DNA of 7,708 bases from Ilumatobacteraceae bacterium. Its GTDB lineage: Bacteria > Actinomycetota > Acidimicrobiia > Acidimicrobiales > Ilumatobacteraceae. Positions 1 through 6,423 of the stretch are shown here, in pieces. Within the stretch, counting starts at the first letter, position 1; every line of letters starts with the position of its first letter. Both the position numbers and the translations under genes were made by a program. The DNA is taken from contig JAHRVJ010000106.1 in NCBI GenBank assembly GCA_019090765.1, positions 1 through 7,708 of the forward strand. Direction: 5' to 3'. The notes beneath the pieces are model-generated. The model saw only the letters and a list, made by a program, of their open reading frames with translations, searched no databases and had not been told where the DNA came from.

Positions 1-128
1 AGCACCGTCTGTTTGCGAACGCCGACCGTTCGAGCGATCTCGTCGAGCGACACAGCGTCGAATCCACGCGACCCAAACAGGTCTAAGGCAACATCGAGCA
101 CGCGCTCGCGTGTTGAGCGATCGGTCAT
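1..128 (-). CDS. TetR/AcrR-family transcriptional regulator, N-terminal part (3' end outside window)
   Basis: This is the start of a one-domain DNA-binding repressor; its C-terminal ligand-binding domain lies beyond the window edge. Reading leftwards from ATG at 128, 42 codons are visible. They contain the typical TetR helix-turn-helix: helix 1 with the stretch ALDLFGSRGFDAVSLDEIA, then the recognition region IARTVGVRKQTV, where family members usually have 'IA..AGVs.gtvY'. The ATG is the first start after the intergenic region; the ribosome site ahead of it is weak (GCTGAG immediately upstream). The gene is divergent from the lipid operon and is separated from it by 67 bases that include a perfect 16-bp palindrome. 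This arrangement is common for TetR repressors that control both themselves and the divergent genes. Its role as the operon's regulator is inferred; the inducer is unknown, although an acyl-CoA or lipid would fit the context. Confidence 0.88.
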   Translation of the reverse strand, partial: MTDRSTRERVLDVALDLFGSRGFDAVSLDEIARTVGVRKQTV

Positions 129-174
129 CTCAGCACGAGTCGCAGGTGGTGGGCTGTCGGCATACAAGCATCTC

Positions 175-190
175 TCTACCAATTGGTAGA
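175..190. promoter_or_regulatory. 16-bp perfect palindrome, probable TetR operator
   Basis: TCTACCAATTGGTAGA reads identically on both strands; the symmetry ends at positions 174/191. It sits in the divergent region between the TetR-type gene and the acyl-CoA reductase gene, and ends five bases before the GTG start at 196. A dimeric TetR protein bound here would cover the transcription start and/or the ribosome site of the operon, so direct repression is the simplest reading. Its size and symmetry suit TetR operators; that this particular regulator binds it is inferred from position. I could not confidently place -35 and -10 boxes for either divergent promoter. Confidence 0.7.
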
Positions 191-195
191 CGAAC

Positions 196-2571
196 GTGAT
201 AGAACAGTCAACTGTGATTTCGGAATCCCTCGCTGGAAAACGGATCGCCGTCACCGGCGCGACCGGCTTTGTTGGCACCGCGCTCGTTGAACGGCTACTA
301 CGTTCAGTACCCGACTGCGAGCTAGTACTGCTCGTTCGCGACGGCAAGCGCACACCCGCATCTCGGCGCACCAAGCGCGAGATCCTCAAGAACGATGCCT
401 TCGATCGGCTCCGCGAACAGCACGGACCTGACTTCGACGACGCAATGGCGGCGCGCATCACCACCGTTGCTGGCGACGTCACCCGCGATGGCCTTGGCCT
501 CAACGAAGCCGATGCCGCCACATTTGCCTCATGCCAGGTGATCATCCATTCCGCCGCAGCAGTGTCATTCGACTCGCCGCTTGATTCGGCGGTGGAGATC
601 AACCTGCTGGGCCCCTCGCGAATCGCCAATCTCTGTAACGAACTCGGAATTAGGCCTCACCTCGTCGCCGTATCCACCTGCTACGTAGCCGGCAATCGGC
701 GCGGCAATGCCCCCGAGGCACTCGTCAGTGACGGCCCGTTCGATATCGGGCTCGACTGGCGCCACGAAGTCGATGCCAGCCGCCGCCTACGCTCAGATTC
801 AGACGCGGCGAGTCGCGAACCATCACAGCTACAACACTTCCGCTCCAACGCCCGGACCGAGTTGGGCGCAGCTGGTGCCCCCGCTCTTGCAGCCAGGACC
901 GAGCAACTTCGCCAACGCTGGGTCAAAGACCAGCTTGTCGATGCAGGCAGAGCCCGCGCCGCAAGCGTCGGCTGGCCCGACGCCTACGCGTTCACCAAGG
1001 CCCTCGGCGAGCAGGCCCTAACCGACGTAAAGGGTGACCTCCCCGTATCGATCGTGAGGCCGTCAATCATCGAGTCGGCCCTGGCTGAACCGAAACCCGG
1101 CTGGATTCGCGGATTCCGAATGGCCGAGCCGGTAATCCTCTCCTATGCCCGCGGGCTGCTACGCGAGTTCCCCGGCGTACCCGAAGGAACCATCGATGTC
1201 ATCCCGGTCGACATCGTCGTAGCAGCGATCATTACTGTCGCCGCGCTCGGCCCCGAGGACGCTCCCGCAATCACCCAAGTGGCTTCTGGAGGCATCAACC
1301 CGCTCAAGTACCGGGCGCTCGTCGACAATGTCAGCGGCTGGTTTACCGAGCATCCGATTTACGACTCGAAGGGCCAACCAATCGTGGTCCCCGAGTGGCG
1401 TTTCCCAGGCCGCGGTCGCGTCCAGAAGCAACTGACGAGAGCCAAATCGGTACTCAGCAAGAGTGAGCGGGTGCTGCAGAACCTGCCATTACGAGGTCGG
1501 CAAGCGGAATGGTCTGCTCAGCTCGAAACCAAACGCAGCGACGTCGACCGGGCCCTCACCTACGTCGAGCTGTACGGGCTTTACACCGAATGCGAGGCCA
1601 TCTATCAAGTCGACAACCTGATGGCCACGTGGGACGGGCTCGACGAAGCGGATCAAGCGGCCTTCAACTTCGACCCTCGCTCGGTCGACTGGACCACCTA
1701 CATCACGCAAATCCACCTGCCTTCAATCGTTGAGCATGCGCGCGTAAAAACCAGCCCGGGGGCATCCCCCGCGGTCAACCGAATGTCGCGTATGCGCAAG
1801 CAGGTGCTTGACCCCCGCCGCCAAGTCGTGGCCTTCGACCTTGAGAACACCCTGATCGCGTCGAACGTCGTCGAAAGCTACTCGTGGCTCGCCACCCGGC
1901 GTCTCGACACCCCTGAGCGCATCCGTTACGTGTTGCGCACGCTGATCGAGGGGCCGGGTCTACTCAAGCTTGACCGAGCAGATCGCACCGACTTCCTCCG
2001 TCACTTCTATCGCCGCTATGAAGGCGCGCCAGTCGAACAAATCGAGCGCGATGCCCACGAGTTGCTCAGCCAGCTGATCATCACCAAGTCGTTCCCCGAG
2101 GGCATCCGCCGGGTAAGGCAACACCGCGCGCTCGGCCACCGCACCGTCTTGATCACCGGCGCCTTGAGCTTTGCCGTCGAGGGGTTGCGGCCACTGTTTG
2201 ACGAGATCATCGCTTCGGAAATGTCAGTCCGCCCCGACGGCACTTACTCGGGCGAGATGGCGACGGTACCGCCCACCGGCGAGGCCCGGGCTCAACTCCT
2301 CGCCGACTATTGCGATGCCGAAGGCTTCGTACTCGAGGAAGCCGTCGCCTACGCCGACTCGACATCTGACCTTCCGCTATTCGAAGCCGTCGGGTTCCCA
2401 GTTGCGGTAAACCCCGAAACTCGCTTGGCCGCGATTGCCCGCAAACGGGGTTGGCTCGTGGAGCATTGGAGTAAGGCCAACGGCGGGCCGCGTCCGCGGC
2501 TTCCGATCGGGCCGCTGCTATCAGAGCGGCAACGCCGCGAGCGGTTCGTCGGGAGTGGGAGTAACCAATGA
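196..2571 (+). CDS. Fatty acyl-CoA reductase (NAD_binding_4/FAR_C type) fused to a HAD-IB phosphatase-like domain
   Basis: A 791-residue bifunctional protein. Residues 13-360 are an extended short-chain-dehydrogenase Rossmann domain of the fatty acyl-CoA reductase type: TGATGFVG (20-27) binds the cofactor, LLVR with R48 suggests NADPH, STCYVAG (160-166) carries the active-site Ser/Thr, and Y264-x3-K268 is the catalytic pair. Residues about 380-515 resemble the FAR C-terminal domain, with VDWTTYI at 497-503. The family reduces acyl-CoA to aldehyde or alcohol. Residues 540-760 form a HAD-IB domain: D548 nucleophile in FDLENT, T654 in LITGA, and D721/D725 in YADSTSDLP. The usual second Asp is E550, and the usual Lys of motif III appears to be R698, so phosphatase activity is uncertain. 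About 95 residues separate STCYVAG from YxxxK, including a charged helical insert (about 188-257). No clear ribosome site precedes the GTG; GTG at 214 is an alternative start. First gene of the operon. Confidence 0.9.
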   Translation: MIEQSTVISESLAGKRIAVTGATGFVGTALVERLLRSVPDCELVLLVRDGKRTPASRRTKREILKNDAFDRLREQHGPDFDDAMAARITTVAGDVTRDGLGLNEADAATFASCQVIIHSAAAVSFDSPLDSAVEINLLGPSRIANLCNELGIRPHLVAVSTCYVAGNRRGNAPEALVSDGPFDIGLDWRHEVDASRRLRSDSDAASREPSQLQHFRSNARTELGAAGAPALAARTEQLRQRWVKDQLVDAGRARAASVGWPDAYAFTKALGEQALTDVKGDLPVSIVRPSIIESALAEPKPGWIRGFRMAEPVILSYARGLLREFPGVPEGTIDVIPVDIVVAAIITVAALGPEDAPAITQVASGGINPLKYRALVDNVSGWFTEHPIYDSKGQPIVVPEWRFPGRGRVQKQLTRAKSVLSKSERVLQNLPLRGRQAEWSAQLETKRSDVDRALTYVELYGLYTECEAIYQVDNLMATWDGLDEADQAAFNFDPRSVDWTTYITQIHLPSIVEHARVKTSPGASPAVNRMSRMRKQVLDPRRQVVAFDLENTLIASNVVESYSWLATRRLDTPERIRYVLRTLIEGPGLLKLDRADRTDFLRHFYRRYEGAPVEQIERDAHELLSQLIITKSFPEGIRRVRQHRALGHRTVLITGALSFAVEGLRPLFDEIIASEMSVRPDGTYSGEMATVPPTGEARAQLLADYCDAEGFVLEEAVAYADSTSDLPLFEAVGFPVAVNPETRLAAIARKRGWLVEHWSKANGGPRPRLPIGPLLSERQRRERFVGSGSNQ
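2557..2561 (+). promoter_or_regulatory. Ribosome binding site for the alcohol dehydrogenase gene
   Basis: GGGAG lies six bases before the ATG at 2568, inside the last codons of the reductase gene. Together with the ATGA stop/start overlap (2568-2571) it supports this start and points to coupled translation. Confidence 0.7.
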
Positions 2572-3767
2572 AAGCCCTCCGGATCTCGCGCTCGATCCCC
2601 CGTCTCGGCCTCGCCCGAATTGCTTCTCCGCTCTCCCCCGCCGCGGCCGCCAAGATCGGCCCGCTCAACTACACCGTTGTCGATGCCCCTGACTTGCCCG
2701 GCCCCGGTTGGCAGCGTGTCCGCACTCGCCTCGCAGGCATCTGCGGATCAGACCTTTCGCTCGTGGAGGGCCACGCGTCGCTCTACTTCCAAGATTGGGT
2801 CTCATTCCCTTTCGTGCCCGGCCATGAGGTCGTCGGCGAACTGGAAGACGGAACCCGCGTCGTGCTCGAACCAGTCCTCGGACATGAAGCCCGGGGATTC
2901 TCCCCGCCATTCGATGGGGCCGCCCCTGGCGATGGCGACGACTACACCCATCTGGCTACGGGTCCGCTTGAGCCGGGTATTCAGACCGGGTTCTGCTGTT
3001 CAACCGGCGGCGGCTGGGCACCCGAGTTCGTCGCCCACGAATCGCAGCTTCACCGCATCAGCGACGACATGCCCGACGAGCGGGCTGTGCTAATCGAGCC
3101 CTTCGCTGGCGGCATCCACGCCGCGCTCCTCGCCGCCCCCACGCTTGCCGCTCGCCAAGATCCTACGACCCCGCCAATTGTCGCGGTGCTTGGTGCGGGC
3201 ACGATGGGCCTCGCCGCGGTGGCGGGTCTACGCCGTTATCTGCCAGACGTCCGGATCATCGTTGGCGCCCGCTACCAGCATCAGCAGGCACTGGCCAAGG
3301 CCTTTGGCGCCGACGTCGTTGTCGGGCCCGACAAACTTGCCCGCGCCGTCCGGCGAGCAGCTGGCTGCCACATCATTGGCGACTATCTCACTTCAGGCGC
3401 CCACGTAACGATCGACGCGGTGGGCACCAGCGCAACAGTGGCCGACGCAATCCGCATCACCCGCCCACGCGGACGAGTGGTGTTGCTCGGAATGCCTGCT
3501 GACGTGAACCTCGACCTCACTGGGCTCTGGCATCGCGAGACCGAACTCAAAGGCGCCTACACCTACGGCACCGAAACGCTGCCCGACGGCCGCACTTGCT
3601 CAACTTTCGCTCTGGCAATCGAAACCGTCAATGCCCTCACCGCGGAGCGCCTGCTCTCGGCCACCTACGACCTAACCGACCACGTGGACGCCATCGCTCA
3701 TGCAGCGGGGGCCGGCCGCCGTGGTGCCGTCAAAATCGCTTTCGACATGCGCTCTGGAGATACCTGA
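2568..3767 (+). CDS. Zinc-dependent medium-chain alcohol/polyol dehydrogenase
   Basis: A 399-residue member of the medium-chain dehydrogenase/reductase family, which oxidises alcohols or reduces carbonyls with NAD(P). The GroES-like catalytic domain shows C59 in GICGSD, H86-E87 in VPGHE and E177 in LIEP. This is the Cys/His/Glu pattern of sorbitol-type enzymes. The Rossmann domain has LGAGTMGLA (208-216) and a second strand ending IIVGARY with no acidic residue; R235 may favour NADP. The loop that normally carries four structural-zinc cysteines (about residues 102-143) has none until C143-C144, so that zinc site appears lost. It overlaps the reductase gene by four bases and the next gene by one base, so it is almost certainly co-expressed. 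A substrate from the same lipid pathway (a fatty alcohol, a glycerol derivative or a hydroxy lipid) is inferred; the sequence does not identify it. Confidence 0.88.
   Translation: MKALRISRSIPRLGLARIASPLSPAAAAKIGPLNYTVVDAPDLPGPGWQRVRTRLAGICGSDLSLVEGHASLYFQDWVSFPFVPGHEVVGELEDGTRVVLEPVLGHEARGFSPPFDGAAPGDGDDYTHLATGPLEPGIQTGFCCSTGGGWAPEFVAHESQLHRISDDMPDERAVLIEPFAGGIHAALLAAPTLAARQDPTTPPIVAVLGAGTMGLAAVAGLRRYLPDVRIIVGARYQHQQALAKAFGADVVVGPDKLARAVRRAAGCHIIGDYLTSGAHVTIDAVGTSATVADAIRITRPRGRVVLLGMPADVNLDLTGLWHRETELKGAYTYGTETLPDGRTCSTFALAIETVNALTAERLLSATYDLTDHVDAIAHAAGAGRRGAVKIAFDMRSGDT
3756..3760 (+). promoter_or_regulatory. Ribosome binding site fixing the start of the LarA-like gene
   Basis: GGAGA lies six bases before the ATG at 3767, which overlaps the preceding stop codon as TGATG. 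The frame stays open upstream to 3596, but those 57 codons lie inside the dehydrogenase gene and give an arginine/proline-rich, non-family-like sequence. This site therefore favours the ATG at 3767. Confidence 0.75.
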
Positions 3768-5353
3768 TGCCTCGCCCCGGATTTGTACTCAACGTCGATC
3801 GTTCGACGCCGCCAACACTCTTTTGGCATGGCGAAGGATTCCGCCTAGAAAAGCTCCCAGCCGATCGTAGCCGCGTAATTTACGCTCCCGAGCCACTTGA
3901 TGCCGTCGACGACATCGATGGGGCCATCCAGGACGCTCTCCTGAACCCGATCGAAATGGATCCGCTGCCGACGCTGCTGTTCCCGGGGATGAAGCTGACA
4001 ATCGCGTTCGACGACGTGAGCTTGCCGCTACCAAAAATGCAGCGGCCCGATCTGCGACAGCGCATCATCGAACAAGTCCTGACGATGGCTGCCGACGCGG
4101 GAGTCGACGACGTCCACATCATCGCGGCCCTTGCTCTCCATCGACGGATGCACGAGTTTGAACTGCGCCATGCGCTTGGCGATCGAGTTTACGACGCGTT
4201 CGAACCGCGTGGCACCCTTTACCAGCACGACGCCGAAGACCCCGACAACCTCACGCTGCTCGGCTCCACCCCCGAAGGCGAAGAAGTCGAGATCAACAAA
4301 CGTGCCGCCGAATCAGACCTCCTGGTGTACGTCAACATCAACCTTGTGGCCATGGACGGTGGTTGGAAATCAACCGCTACGGGGCTGGCGTCCTATCGAT
4401 CGCTGCGCCACAACCACAACCCGACCACGATGGAGGCTTCGCACTCCTTCATGGATCAGCACAAGTCCGAGTTGCACAAGAGCAATTGGCGGATGGGTGA
4501 GATCATGCGCGAACACGGTCCCACCGTGTTCCAGATTGAAACCACGCTGAACACCGACACGTTCCCCAAGCCGTTCGGGTACCTCTCGAAGCGGGAATGG
4601 GAATGGAACGCCAAGGACCGGGCGCTCTATCTCGGCGCCGCCAAGTCGTTGGCGAAGACGCCACCTCGGCTAGCCCGGAAGATCTTCCAAGGCATCGAGG
4701 CGCCACACCAGATGACCAGTGTCCAAGCTGGTGAAGTCGAGGCGGTTCACAAGATCACCACCGAAAACGTCTACGACCAGCAGCTGGTCGAAGTTGAGGG
4801 ACAGACCGACATTCTCACGATGGGAATCCCCTACATCTGCGCCTACAACGTCCATTCGATCATGAACCCGATCCTCGTGATGTGTACTGGGCTCGGCTAC
4901 TTCTTCAACATGTATCGGGGCAAGCCACTCGTTCGTGAGGGTGGCGTAGTCATCCTCACGCACCCCACGCCGAACGAATTTCATCCGGTTCACCACCCGA
5001 GCTACATCGACTTCTTCGAAGAGGTGCTGGCAGACACCACCGACCCTCACGTCATGTCACAGAAGTGGGAGAAGCAGTACGCCGAGGACGATTGGTACCG
5101 CCACCTGTACCGCACAACTCACGCATACCACGGCGTCCACCCGTTTTACATGTGGTATTGGGGCAGCCACGGAATGAAGCATGTTGGCAAGGTGATCATC
5201 GTTGGCGGCGATGCCCCAACGGTGCGCAAGCTCGGCTTCACGCCGGCCTCGACGATGAACGATGCATTCGAGATTGCGTCCGATGTCGTTGGGCGCCAGC
5301 CGACGATCACCCACCTGAAGACTCCGCCGCTGATGATTGCCGACGTCAAGTAG
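3767..5353 (+). CDS. LarA-like (Lar_N/DUF2088) nickel-pincer-nucleotide racemase/epimerase homologue, divergent
   Basis: A 528-residue protein, about 100 residues longer than lactate racemase LarA. LarA-type enzymes use a nickel pincer nucleotide to racemise or epimerise 2-hydroxyacids by hydride transfer. Matching features are ALALHRRMHEFELRHALG (121-138), corresponding to the LarA 'GTHR..t..El...G' region, and GGWKSTATGLASYRSLRHNH (198-217), corresponding to 'GG.KS..PG......NH'. From remembered L. plantarum LarA numbering, H125 matches His108, K201 matches the cofactor-linked Lys184, and H217 matches the nickel ligand His200. The spacings (76 and 16) are identical. Catalytic His174 aligns with I191, and the TRP motif carrying Arg75 reads SLP (85-87). 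The C-terminal half is rich in His and aromatic residues (for example HPVHH at 406-410) and has no motif I recognise. No cofactor genes (larB, larC, larE) are in the window. Cytosolic; no signal peptide or membrane segment. The reaction is unknown; cofactor binding seems likelier than plain lactate racemase activity. Confidence 0.82.
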   Translation: MPRPGFVLNVDRSTPPTLFWHGEGFRLEKLPADRSRVIYAPEPLDAVDDIDGAIQDALLNPIEMDPLPTLLFPGMKLTIAFDDVSLPLPKMQRPDLRQRIIEQVLTMAADAGVDDVHIIAALALHRRMHEFELRHALGDRVYDAFEPRGTLYQHDAEDPDNLTLLGSTPEGEEVEINKRAAESDLLVYVNINLVAMDGGWKSTATGLASYRSLRHNHNPTTMEASHSFMDQHKSELHKSNWRMGEIMREHGPTVFQIETTLNTDTFPKPFGYLSKREWEWNAKDRALYLGAAKSLAKTPPRLARKIFQGIEAPHQMTSVQAGEVEAVHKITTENVYDQQLVEVEGQTDILTMGIPYICAYNVHSIMNPILVMCTGLGYFFNMYRGKPLVREGGVVILTHPTPNEFHPVHHPSYIDFFEEVLADTTDPHVMSQKWEKQYAEDDWYRHLYRTTHAYHGVHPFYMWYWGSHGMKHVGKVIIVGGDAPTVRKLGFTPASTMNDAFEIASDVVGRQPTITHLKTPPLMIADVK

Positions 5354-5368
5354 CGAACCGGTCGAGTA

Positions 5369-6364
5369 ATGAACAAGAACCTGCGTAGAGCTCAGAAGGC
5401 AACCGGAATAGTCGAGTCGGCCGTTACGCGAGTTGCCACTCCCCTCCGCAACTTTGGGTTCCCGTATCGCGCTCCCACGGTCCCCCGCGGAGTCAGTGTG
5501 CCAGCCGAAGTGTCAGGTCTCGGCGCCCACTACGACACCAATTGGGCTCGCCGTCCGCTGGCTTCAACCGTCCGCGGGGCAATAACTGAGGGGCCGATGC
5601 GGTTGGCCGCCCGCCTGCTCACCGACCCCGAGATCGTCGGTACCGATCGGCTCGCTGATCTGATGGCGCTCGAGGACCCACCGCCGGTGATCTTCGCGCC
5701 CACCCACCACAGCCACCTTGATACGGGGTTGGTGATTCGCTCGGTTCCAGCCACATGGCGCCACAATCTCGTAGTCGCCGCGGCAGCCGACTACTTCTTC
5801 GACAAGAAGTGGAAAGCCGCTTTGTCAGCGTTGTCGTTGAACGCGATTCCGATCGATCGTGAAGTCACCGGGCGCAAGTCATCCGACGCAATCAGCGACC
5901 TCGTCAAGGATGGGTACAGCCTCATTATCTACCCCGAAGGTGGACGGTCCCCCGACGGCTGGGGACAAGACTTCAAGGGCGGTGCCGCCTACATGTCGAA
6001 CAAAACGGGCGCTCCGGTGATCCCCGTGTTCATCGACGGCACTGGAGCGATCTTCGGTAAAGGGATGAAACGCCCCAAGCCCGGCCGAACCACGGTGGCC
6101 TTCGGCGCACCGATGCGCGCCGACGATGGAGAGTCGACGCGAAAGTTCAACGCGCGCATCGAAGCGGCCGTGACAATTCTGGGCGACGAGTCGATTACCG
6201 ATTTTTGGTCGGCCCGCCAACGGGCGGCAGCAGGCGACAGCCCCTCGCTCAACGGCCCAGAATTCAATGGTTGGCGGAGAGACTGGGCGCTTGCCGAGCG
6301 ACGCAAGCTCGGCCACGCTGGCCTGCGTCGGCGCCAGCAGCGCCGCTGGCCCAACCTCGATTAG
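5369..6364 (+). CDS. PlsC-like 1-acyl-glycerol-3-phosphate acyltransferase family protein
   Basis: A 331-residue lysophospholipid acyltransferase of the PlsC/LPLAT superfamily, which transfers an acyl group from acyl-CoA or acyl-ACP to a lipid hydroxyl at the membrane face. All four blocks are visible: H113-x4-D118 in APTHHSHLDT (catalytic dyad); IPIDRE (160-165); YPEGGRS (188-194), which binds the acceptor phosphate; and VIPVFIDGTG (217-226). Residues 1-85 form a variable N-terminal extension without a clear membrane helix. The tail (303-327) is strongly basic, with RRRQQRR, and may hold the protein to acidic membranes. It starts 15 bases after the LarA-like gene; only a weak GAG precedes the ATG, so expression may rely on readthrough from upstream. 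It probably performs the last acylation of the operon's product. The acceptor could be a lysophospholipid, a glycerol ether or a long-chain alcohol; the motifs do not distinguish these. Confidence 0.9.
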   Translation: MNKNLRRAQKATGIVESAVTRVATPLRNFGFPYRAPTVPRGVSVPAEVSGLGAHYDTNWARRPLASTVRGAITEGPMRLAARLLTDPEIVGTDRLADLMALEDPPPVIFAPTHHSHLDTGLVIRSVPATWRHNLVVAAAADYFFDKKWKAALSALSLNAIPIDREVTGRKSSDAISDLVKDGYSLIIYPEGGRSPDGWGQDFKGGAAYMSNKTGAPVIPVFIDGTGAIFGKGMKRPKPGRTTVAFGAPMRADDGESTRKFNARIEAAVTILGDESITDFWSARQRAAAGDSPSLNGPEFNGWRRDWALAERRKLGHAGLRRRQQRRWPNLD

Positions 6365-6388
6365 CCGAGCTTCGATTAAGGGCACCCC

Positions 6389-6417
6389 GTGACAAGGATT
6401 TGGGGTACGGGTAACCT
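6389..6417 (+). promoter_or_regulatory. Candidate sigma-70-type promoter for a leaderless transcript
   Basis: GTGACA (6389-6394) resembles the -35 box TTGACA at five of six positions. It is followed by exactly 17 bases and then TAACCT (6412-6417), which fits the actinobacterial -10 pattern TAnnnT. The expected transcription start, six to seven bases further on, falls on or next to the GTG at 6424. There is no Shine-Dalgarno sequence between the -10 box and that GTG, which agrees with a leaderless message. Short motifs of this kind occur by chance, so the confidence is moderate. Confidence 0.5.
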
Positions 6418-6423
6418 GCGCGG

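Noticed and set aside
99..112. Inverted repeat CACGCG-CT-CGCGTG as a second operator
   Set aside because: It lies within the TetR coding region and is explained by consecutive Arg/Glu/Arg/Val codons; no matching copy is seen near the promoter.
2207..2668. Long open frame of 153 codons on the minus strand
   Set aside because: It is antisense to the HAD end of the reductase and the start of the dehydrogenase, very rich in Arg, without family motifs; a typical shadow of GC-rich codons.
3596..3766. Upstream extension of the LarA-like frame by 57 codons
   Set aside because: It lies wholly inside the dehydrogenase gene, encodes an Arg/Pro-rich stretch unlike the family, and the GGAGA plus TGATG arrangement supports the ATG at 3767.
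196..6364. Recent horizontal transfer of the operon
   Set aside because: Base composition and codon use look the same as in the flanking genes by eye, and there are no repeats or mobile-element genes at the borders.
6356..6369. CTCG...CGAG hairpin as a terminator after the acyltransferase
   Set aside because: The stem is only four base pairs, overlaps the stop codon and is not followed by a T-run.
5879..6385. Open frame of 168 codons on the minus strand
   Set aside because: It is antisense to the acyltransferase, whose four conserved blocks make the plus-strand gene certain; the antisense product shows no recognisable domain.
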